Assembly (NCBI GenBank): GCA_013375355.1 | Contig: JABXJV010000069.1 | Coordinates: 1-12,158, forward strand | From: Candidatus Helarchaeota archaeon | Lineage (GTDB): Archaea > Asgardarchaeota > Lokiarchaeia > Helarchaeales > JABXJV01 | Direction: 5' to 3' | DNA length: 12,158 nucleotides | Shown: one piece after another, positions 1-5,189 of the stretch | How the letters are laid out: each line of letters begins with the position of its first letter | Position numbering within the stretch: the stretch's first letter is position 1 | Notes under the pieces: generated by a model | Told to the model about the DNA's origin: nothing | The model's database searches: none | What the model saw: only the letters and a program-made list of their open reading frames with translations | Program-made: the position numbers and the translations under genes

Positions 1-77
1 CTACGGATTAATATTTCTTTTAAAATCCTTGCTTGTTGTTTGGTAAGTTTTAATTCGATAATATTAGTCCGCTTCAT
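1..77 (-). CDS. tnpB: TnpB-like RNA-guided nuclease / transposase accessory protein, N-terminal fragment
   Basis: Only the first 25 codons are in the window; the gene runs off the left edge. The ATG is the complement of 75-77. The protein starts MKRTNIIELKLTKQQARILK, which resembles the N-terminal beta-strand and helix typical of archaeal TnpB proteins (a short MxRTNxxxLxPTxxQ pattern). TnpB of IS200/IS605 elements is an omega-RNA-guided DNA endonuclease that helps keep the element in the genome; its RuvC and zinc-finger motifs would lie outside the window. The call depends on a short stretch and on the nearby IS605-like hairpin. Whether the gene is intact cannot be judged. Confidence 0.65.
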   Translation of the reverse strand, partial: MKRTNIIELKLTKQQARILKEILIR

Positions 78-209
78 TCTAAATATATATTAGAAATGCG
101 CAAGATATATATTTTTCCTATTTAAAGGCGGAACTTTGCGCAAAATCATTTTTAAAAATAATTACATTTTTATTACAATTCAATAATACTATAATTTAAT
201 TACATTCAT

Positions 210-229
210 CCCCCGCCTAAAGTCGGGGG
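210..229 (-). repeat. GC-rich hairpin, probable IS200/IS605 left-end structure
   Basis: CCCCCG at 210-215 pairs with CGGGGG at 224-229 across an 8-base loop, in an otherwise very AT-rich region. On the minus strand the loop reads ACTTTAGG and the hairpin is flanked by AGAATG and ATGAAT. The C/G stem with an ACTTTAG loop followed by ATGAAT is the look of subterminal hairpins and omega-RNA scaffold ends in archaeal and bacterial IS200/IS605 elements. It lies upstream of tnpB, so it is read as the left end. An alternative is a leader hairpin of the gene that starts at 260, 30 bases further on. Confidence 0.6.
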
Positions 230-259
230 CATTCTATAAGTTTTTAGGTAAGTTTAAAA

Positions 260-1222
260 ATGAGTGGAAAAATTGATGATAAAACTTATTTGAAATATTT
301 ATTTCAATCATTAAATCTTAAAGAATTAAAGCAAACTTGTAAGGATCTTGAAATAAAAGGATATTCAAAGTATAAGAAAGCAGATTTAATCGATTATATT
401 ATAGATTCCATGTCCGATGAAGAAATAGAAGAGTTTTTGAAAACAAAAGAATTAGGATTTATAACCAAATCGATTGATAATGCTATTGATATAATAAATG
501 GTACGGGAAGAGAATCGATCGATGGAATTAAGATTAAAGATCCCGATAACCATGAAATTGAGATAGATTTTAAGGGATTTAATTGGGAAACATCCTCATA
601 TTTATCAATAACGAAGGATAACATCCATGATCCAGAACGTGATTGCGATTGTAGGATAGGTTCCGAAGGTGGTTTATGTAATCATTTTTGGGTAGGATTT
701 ATTTTCTCTCTAATACAGAAATATTTTAAAATTTCAGATTGGAAAATGACCAAAATTCCAAAGGATTTAGAAAAGAAAATAAAGACGATTTCCATATCAA
801 AAGTATCGACAGAAGTTGGAGAAAAGGACTCAAAGCGCAAAACTCCTGAGTCAGTAACTATGGTTGATGAAAGCTCAGCAATGTCAAAAATTTCTAAATA
901 TCTTGATTCTAGAGTAACAATATATCAGGGTGAAATCAATAAAATCGATGAAAGGGAATCTGTATTTGAAGGACATAAATCAAAATACTATTTATTAGAT
1001 TTAGATAAAGTAAAAATTGGGCCTCAAATAAAGAAAAAAAGTGATTATGATGAGAAGGAAATAGAAGAGATTTCAAAACTAACAATCAGATTAGGTGAAA
1101 AGGGTTACAATAAAGTATCATTGAATGTAGGGGATAAAATTTCTTGTAATGGAGCATTAACCAAAGATAACTTTTTTGGCTTATTACTAAAAAGATCTAC
1201 TTCAATAAAGAAAGTTAAATAA
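260..1222 (+). CDS. SAP-like / SWIM zinc-finger protein, possible nucleic-acid-binding protein
   Basis: The 320-residue protein looks composite. Residues about 17-50 form two amphipathic helices with a LKELKxxCKDLxIKGYSKYKKADLI pattern, typical of SAP or Rho-N domains that bind nucleic acid. A SWIM-type zinc finger follows, with ligands C129, C131, C140 and H142 (CxC, 8 residues, CxH), preceded by beta-strand-rich sequence. After a charged linker (about 170-210), residues about 218-312 alternate beta-strands and end in NVGDKISCNGALTKDNF, which suggests an OB-like fold; this last part is a guess. Together they suggest a cytosolic DNA- or RNA-binding protein, but no enzyme motif is seen. The ATG is preceded by a weak AGGTA at 246-250. 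A T-run follows the stop. The probable transposon end lies directly upstream and may supply or disturb the promoter. Confidence 0.8.
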   Translation: MSGKIDDKTYLKYLFQSLNLKELKQTCKDLEIKGYSKYKKADLIDYIIDSMSDEEIEEFLKTKELGFITKSIDNAIDIINGTGRESIDGIKIKDPDNHEIEIDFKGFNWETSSYLSITKDNIHDPERDCDCRIGSEGGLCNHFWVGFIFSLIQKYFKISDWKMTKIPKDLEKKIKTISISKVSTEVGEKDSKRKTPESVTMVDESSAMSKISKYLDSRVTIYQGEINKIDERESVFEGHKSKYYLLDLDKVKIGPQIKKKSDYDEKEIEEISKLTIRLGEKGYNKVSLNVGDKISCNGALTKDNFFGLLLKRSTSIKKVK

Positions 1223-1233
1223 TATAAATCAAA

Positions 1234-1242
1234 TTTTTTTTT
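1234..1242 (+). terminator. T-tract after the SAP/SWIM gene
   Basis: Nine consecutive T lie 12 bases after the stop codon, with no GC-rich stem. Archaeal RNA polymerase commonly terminates at such T-runs, so this is a plausible end of the upstream transcript. Confidence 0.45.
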
Positions 1243-1346
1243 AGCTAGATATTAAAATGGGAATATATAATTCTAAATATGTAATATCATTGACATATTA
1301 TTGACTAAAAACCAAATGAATAAAAACGGAAAATTATAATAACATA

Positions 1347-1354
1347 TTATATAA
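1347..1354 (+). promoter_or_regulatory. TATA-box-like element for the SCP2-like gene
   Basis: TTATATAA lies 47-54 bases upstream of the TTG start, so a start site about 26 bases downstream would give a leader of roughly 25 nucleotides. The whole region is AT-rich, so chance matches are easy. A 7-base inverted repeat AATATGT/ACATATT at 1276-1299 lies upstream, without known meaning. Confidence 0.3.
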
Positions 1355-1400
1355 CTTTGTTTTTAGTATAATTTAATAAATTTAGAATGAGTGTATTAAA

Positions 1401-2000
1401 TTGGCAGAGGAAAAGAAAGAAAAAACAGAAGAAAATGATGATGAATACGATGAAGACGTAGAATACGAATATGAATACGAATATGAGTATGTTACTGAAG
1501 ATGAGGCAGAGGAAGAGGGAGAAAAGGAGACATACACATATAGAGAGCTTGCAGATGGTTGGTGGAAGAACGTAGATTTTATTTTACCCGGAAGAGAAAT
1601 AGAACCAACTGTATTTGAAATATTTCATGATATGATGGTTTCCAATATAGTTGGAAATCCGAAAGCTGTTGAGATAGCAGGTTTTTTTGTTCCTCGTGTG
1701 ATATTATTAGAAATTGATCATCCAAGACGAGAAACTGAATATGTGCGAATCATGATTTCACCTACAGATATTGCACCTGGAATCCCTGACGCCGAACCTG
1801 ATTTAATAATACATTTTCGTTATTACGATTTTATTAGAACTATCTTAGGGGAAATAGACATTATGACTCCTTTATGGAGTGGAGGTGGGTGGATTTTAGG
1901 AAATATGACCGCAGCTTTAGATTTAAGAGATATTATGGACGCTGCAAACGAGAGAGAGGTCCAGAAACGTCCGAAAATATGGCCTTTGGGCTCACCTTAA
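1401..2000 (+). CDS. SCP2-like (sterol carrier protein 2 fold) protein with acidic Tyr/Glu-repeat N-terminus
   Basis: The 199-residue protein has two parts. Residues 1-50 are highly acidic and low in complexity, with five Glu-Tyr pairs at 21-30. Residues about 51-185 look like an SCP2 domain: the end resembles the family's DxxIxxxxxDFxxIxxGxxDxxxxxxxGxxxxxGNxxxALxLxxI pattern, with DFIRTILGEID at 143-153 and GNMTAALDL at 167-175. SCP2 domains have a hydrophobic tunnel that binds acyl chains or other lipids, so lipid binding or delivery is possible, but no ligand can be named. No signal peptide or membrane helix is seen. TTG is the only usual start codon between the in-frame TAG at 1383 and the acidic tract; the next methionine is residue 78, inside the domain. 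No clear ribosome-binding site is present. Confidence 0.7.
   Translation: MAEEKKEKTEENDDEYDEDVEYEYEYEYEYVTEDEAEEEGEKETYTYRELADGWWKNVDFILPGREIEPTVFEIFHDMMVSNIVGNPKAVEIAGFFVPRVILLEIDHPRRETEYVRIMISPTDIAPGIPDAEPDLIIHFRYYDFIRTILGEIDIMTPLWSGGGWILGNMTAALDLRDIMDAANEREVQKRPKIWPLGSP
1461..1490 (+). repeat. Short tandem hexamer repeat coding (Glu-Tyr)5
   Basis: Five hexamers of the form GARTAY run in frame: GAATAC, GAATAT, GAATAC, GAATAT, GAGTAT. The 12-base unit GAATACGAATAT is exactly doubled. It encodes alternating Glu-Tyr at residues 21-30 of the SCP2-like protein. Such arrays may change in length by slippage, adding or removing dipeptides without shifting the frame. Confidence 0.9.
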
Positions 2001-2020
2001 TTGTTTTTTAACAAATTTTT
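2001..2020 (+). terminator. Weak hairpin plus T-runs after the SCP2-like gene
   Basis: TTGTT (2001-2005) can pair with AACAA (2010-2014), and five T follow at 2016-2020. The stem is short and AT-rich, so the T-runs are probably the working part. Confidence 0.35.
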
Positions 2021-2141
2021 ATAATTTCTTTTTAAAATATTTTTAACTTCCCCGTTCTTTTATCCTTCTAAGTAATAAACATTAATAATATCAAATAGTT
2101 TGTTCATTCTGTATGATTAACTCTTAAGGGCTTTTATTTAG

Positions 2142-3245
2142 ATGTCAAAAAAAATTAAGGTGTTTGGAGCTGCTCTAGATCCATCTGATACTCAAACGAA
2201 GATTTCAATCAAGCAAGCCCATCTAAGTGCCTTAGCCTCCGGTAATAAAGAAAGAACTAAATTTCTTGACGCTTATGACACTTTTATTTTCTATTCAAAA
2301 TATCTTAAACTTCCCGATTTTGAAAAAATTGGCAAATTCCCAATTGAATCTTGGCTTAGACCAAAACCCGATCTTGAAGATTTTCAATTTATCAATCCAT
2401 TAGATTTTAGGATTTTTTTAGACAGCAATGGATGTAAGGAATATTCTGATGAAATTGAACAATTTATCGAAGAAAGGGTGTTACCAGATATACCATTAAT
2501 GATCGGTGCTGATCACTCTCTTACAGGTGGTGTTTTAAATGTATTATCAGATAAATTTGGAGCAAAAAATATTACTTTAATAATACTTGATGGACATTTC
2601 GATGGTATACCCTCTAAGTTAAGGCTTGATTTAGCAAAATATTCTAAAGAACACAAAGAAGAAATCGGGATCTTTTTTCCAGAATTAGTCGATTCGATTA
2701 ATGAAAATCTTGAAATTCCTCGAACTTATAATTGTGGGACTTTTCTTTCTTATCTGATTGAAGAGGGTAAGATAAAACCTGAAAATTTGATAGTTTTTGG
2801 ATGTATGGATTATCCTCGAGATGAGTTCAGGAGTATAAAAGACCCAAGGGTAAAAAATTATGTTGATTTTTATCTTTCCTATGAAAAAAAAGGAGTGAAA
2901 TTTATTCCAAATTCAAGCAATAACGAAAAAATGAAAAATCAGTTTGAGGAAGCTCTTCAATCTATTAACACCCCATATGTATATGTATCGATCGATGTAG
3001 ATGTCGGCGCTTTAAATGCTATTCTCGCATCCCGGTTTTATGATTACACTGGAGTTGATGAAGAATGCTTGAATAATGTTGCTGAATCGTTAAAAAATTT
3101 CATTCATACAAAGAAAGTTGAGTTAGTTGGACTCGACATTATGGAAGTTGAAACTTATTTCTTAAACGTTAAATTAAAAAAATTCGGAAAAACTGATAAT
3201 ACTATTGAAATAATGGATAATATTTTAGAAATAATGGTTCAATAG
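2142..3245 (+). CDS. Arginase/agmatinase-fold (ureohydrolase family) metal hydrolase
   Basis: The 367-residue protein carries the metal-binding set of the ureohydrolase superfamily. GADHS (122-126) gives H125, DGHFD (150-154) gives D150, H152 and D154, and SIDVDV (283-288) gives D285 and D287. The late EVE (335-337) matches the conserved glutamate near the active site. In the family these residues hold two manganese ions that activate water to split guanidino groups, as in arginase, agmatinase or formiminoglutamase. The usual GGDHS is GADHS and DAHxD is DGHFD. The DP and Gly/Pro-rich loop that normally follow SxDxD are absent (GALNAILASRFYDYTG instead), and the first 115 residues are not recognisable. 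The fold and a binuclear metal site are likely; the substrate is unknown. It is probably cytosolic. The ATG at 2142 follows a 141-base AT-rich gap, so the gene probably has its own promoter. Confidence 0.8.
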   Translation: MSKKIKVFGAALDPSDTQTKISIKQAHLSALASGNKERTKFLDAYDTFIFYSKYLKLPDFEKIGKFPIESWLRPKPDLEDFQFINPLDFRIFLDSNGCKEYSDEIEQFIEERVLPDIPLMIGADHSLTGGVLNVLSDKFGAKNITLIILDGHFDGIPSKLRLDLAKYSKEHKEEIGIFFPELVDSINENLEIPRTYNCGTFLSYLIEEGKIKPENLIVFGCMDYPRDEFRSIKDPRVKNYVDFYLSYEKKGVKFIPNSSNNEKMKNQFEEALQSINTPYVYVSIDVDVGALNAILASRFYDYTGVDEECLNNVAESLKNFIHTKKVELVGLDIMEVETYFLNVKLKKFGKTDNTIEIMDNILEIMVQ

Positions 3246-3248
3246 AAA

Positions 3249-3593
3249 TTATTTCTTTTTAGTCCACCTATTCATATCCCGATTTTCATATTTTTTTAAA
3301 ATCAATTCAAAATTTTCTTCTAGATCAATATCATAATAATTTGCCAAGCAAATGATGCTAAAAATTAAATCTCCTAATTCCATACCTATATTTTTTTTAT
3401 AATTAGTATCCACACCCTTTTTCTTTATTTTATAACCTTCTAGAGCATTAATTTCTCTTGAAACCTCTCCAATTTCCTCAACAATGGAAGCAAGCATGGA
3501 TAGTGGCGACCAATAACCTTCTTCAAACATTTTAATAAAATCATGAACACGCTTTTGAGCTTTTTTAAAAGATAATTCATGCAATCTTTTCAC
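3249..3593 (-). CDS. MazG-like nucleotide pyrophosphohydrolase
   Basis: This 114-residue all-helical protein has the MazG metal-binding signature: EEIGE at 39-43, followed by ELGD at 72-75 (EExxE then ExxD). These acidic residues bind magnesium and hydrolyse (d)NTPs to the monophosphate and pyrophosphate, for house-cleaning of unusual nucleotides or control of nucleotide pools. The size matches the single-domain MazG-like group, not the two-domain E. coli MazG (about 260 residues). The start is GTG (complement of 3591-3593); the next Met (residue 22) would remove the first helix. The end lies 3 bases from the end of the convergent arginase-like gene, so transcripts probably overlap. It is divergent from the PCMT-like gene. 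The preferred nucleotide is unknown. Confidence 0.85.
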   Translation of the reverse strand: MKRLHELSFKKAQKRVHDFIKMFEEGYWSPLSMLASIVEEIGEVSREINALEGYKIKKKGVDTNYKKNIGMELGDLIFSIICLANYYDIDLEENFELILKKYENRDMNRWTKKK

Positions 3594-3695
3594 AACCTAT
3601 TTAATTATATTTTATTTTTTTTATTTGAATTAAAATTTTAATAATAATTACTTTAAATAAACGTACTATCTCACAAATTAACCAAACTAAAAGCA

Positions 3696-3705
3696 TTATA
3701 TATTA
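3696..3705 (+). promoter_or_regulatory. TATA-box-like element for the PCMT-like gene
   Basis: TTATATATTA, preceded by an A-rich CTAAAAGCA that could serve as a BRE, lies about 60 bases upstream of the ATG at 3763. A weak AAAGG at 3750-3754 lies about 8 bases before the start codon. The 169-base interval also has to hold the promoter of the divergent MazG-like gene, which could not be pinned down in its A/T runs. Confidence 0.35.
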
Positions 3706-3762
3706 TGTTTCCTTTTACAATGTTAGCCCAAGAATAATTAAAAATTTTTAAAGGTTAAATTA

Positions 3763-5124
3763 ATGACAAGAAAAGCAGAGCGTTTAATTCAAAGTTTACA
3801 ACAGCGTGGAATATTACATGATAAGCGCTTAATAAGAGCATTTTTAAATGTACCCCTTGAAGATTTTATACCTAAAAATTTGACTGACGATCGACGAATA
3901 TATGAAGATATTCCCCAATTATTTTATTCCAGACCTCCAACTCGCAGAACAATTAGCGCACCTCATATGATTTGTATTATGTTACAGAATCTTTGTTTAG
4001 AAGAAAATGATAATTTATTGATTTTAGGTTCAAAAAGTGGATATATATCGGCAATTGCAAGCCATTTATGTCCAGGTGGAGAAATAATTATTGTAGAATC
4101 TATAAAAGAACTTGTTAATATTACCAGAAAAAACCTAGATAAAACTGGTTATGGAAAAAATATTACAATTATTCATGGAAATGTTGTATATGGTTTAAAA
4201 GAATCTGGTCCATGGCAAAAAATCCTAGTTACAGGTCAAGTTGAAAAAGAAGATTTGGATTATGTAATATATCAATTAGACTCTGACGGCGGTATGTTAT
4301 TCGCCCCTATTGGAGATATTTATAAGCAAGATTTTACTCAAATTATCCGAAATGGTGATGATTTTTATTATAAAAAGATGGGAGAAGTGATTTTCGGTCC
4401 ATTAGATCTCTATGAACCCACTTTTCCTGAAGGTGATGCGGCTCGTAAATTGCCCGAAAGATTTCCACCAGTTCAATTTAAACTTGATTTAAATTTCCTT
4501 GATAAAAATGTTAGGAAATTTTTAGATAGACAACGAGCTCGAGTTGGAGCCCGAAAGAAACTTAATGATGAGGAAATGATAAATACCGCCATTGAATTAG
4601 CAAGGAATAATTCTGGTTTTATACACATTATAACTATAGCTGATCACCTCAACATCGACCCTGAAGAAGTAATAAAGATATTGAAAAAATCTAAATTAGG
4701 ACACCTTGAGGATTTTGGAACTTCGAATTTAGTAACAACAATATTCATCTTGAAAGAAGAAATTCAAGATATAATTGCCAAATCAATAGAAATTATTGAT
4801 AAAATTATTAAAATAGTTAAAAAAATGAAAAAAGAATACAAATTAGAGTCAATTTTAAATTATTTAGATGAATTTGATAGAAAAATAGAAGAACTATCAG
4901 ATACAGGTCCAGAATCTGTATATAGAATAAAGAGATTGAAAAATTTGGCGAGCTCAATCAGAAGCAATACAATTCTTTTAACTCGTCTTGAAGAGAAAAT
5001 TGCATCCGATCCAAAATTAATGGAGCAATCTAAAATAATTACAAACCAACAAATTCAAGAAATCGAAGAACTCAACGAAAATCTACAAGAACTTTTAAAG
5101 AAGCTTCATAGCTGGCAAGTCTAA
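3763..5124 (+). CDS. PCMT-like (protein L-isoaspartate O-methyltransferase fold) protein with winged-helix-like and coiled-coil C-terminal extension
   Basis: Residues 1-215 follow the layout of protein-L-isoaspartate O-methyltransferase: VPLEDFIP (30-37), the TISAPHM stretch with the catalytic-type serine S65, a SAM-site glycine motif at 85-96 (LILGSKSGYISA), VES (111-113) and a QL...GGMLFAPIG end (171-184). The normal enzyme uses SAM to methylate isoaspartate and repair damaged proteins. Several SAM-site positions differ: the usual EIGTGSGY reads ILGSKSGY, GDG reads HGN, and the aspartate of FDxIxVT is glutamine (WQKILVT). Typical PCMTs have 210-230 residues; this one has 453. Residues about 267-330 could be a winged helix (IADHLNIDPEEVIKILKKS), and 330-450 are long charged helices, probably coiled coil. 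The protein may be a binding or regulatory relative instead of an active repair enzyme. It converges on the DNA methyltransferase gene. Confidence 0.75.
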   Translation: MTRKAERLIQSLQQRGILHDKRLIRAFLNVPLEDFIPKNLTDDRRIYEDIPQLFYSRPPTRRTISAPHMICIMLQNLCLEENDNLLILGSKSGYISAIASHLCPGGEIIIVESIKELVNITRKNLDKTGYGKNITIIHGNVVYGLKESGPWQKILVTGQVEKEDLDYVIYQLDSDGGMLFAPIGDIYKQDFTQIIRNGDDFYYKKMGEVIFGPLDLYEPTFPEGDAARKLPERFPPVQFKLDLNFLDKNVRKFLDRQRARVGARKKLNDEEMINTAIELARNNSGFIHIITIADHLNIDPEEVIKILKKSKLGHLEDFGTSNLVTTIFILKEEIQDIIAKSIEIIDKIIKIVKKMKKEYKLESILNYLDEFDRKIEELSDTGPESVYRIKRLKNLASSIRSNTILLTRLEEKIASDPKLMEQSKIITNQQIQEIEELNENLQELLKKLHSWQV

Positions 5125-5173
5125 AATTCCATAATCCATTATTCTTAAAATTTATTTTTGATGTTTTTAATGA

Positions 5174-5180
5174 TTTTTTT
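5174..5180 (+). terminator. T-tract after the PCMT-like gene
   Basis: Seven T lie about 50 bases after the stop codon, in the 65-base gap between convergent genes. T-rich sequence with no stem fits archaeal termination, but the whole gap is T-rich, so the exact site is uncertain. Confidence 0.3.
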
Positions 5181-5189
5181 AAAGTAAAA

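Larger units (their letters stand above)
1..230 (-). mobile_element. Partial IS200/IS605-family (TnpB-type) insertion sequence, left end
   Basis: Two things point to a transposon running off the left edge: the first 25 codons of a TnpB-like protein read leftward from base 77, and a GC-rich hairpin (210-229) lies 133 bases upstream of it. IS200/IS605 elements carry subterminal hairpins that TnpA recognises as single strands, rather than terminal inverted repeats. If the hairpin marks the left end, there is no room for tnpA between it and tnpB, which would make this a TnpB-only (IS1341-type) element; a tnpA to the left cannot be excluded. The exact boundary is not visible, because these elements make no target duplication. 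The right limit given here is simply the end of the hairpin. Confidence 0.5.

Noticed and set aside
1276..1299. AATATGT/ACATATT inverted repeat as an operator
   Set aside because: The arms are AT-only apart from one G/C pair and the region is extremely AT-rich, so chance is a sufficient explanation; it also lies far upstream of the likely TATA box.
1387..1461. A 24-codon ATG reading frame overlapping the start of the SCP2-like gene in another frame
   Set aside because: Its product is mostly Lys/Met/Arg, produced by the out-of-frame Glu/Asp-rich coding sequence, and it ends inside the acidic tract. It has no ribosome-binding site. Translational coupling cannot be excluded but nothing supports it.
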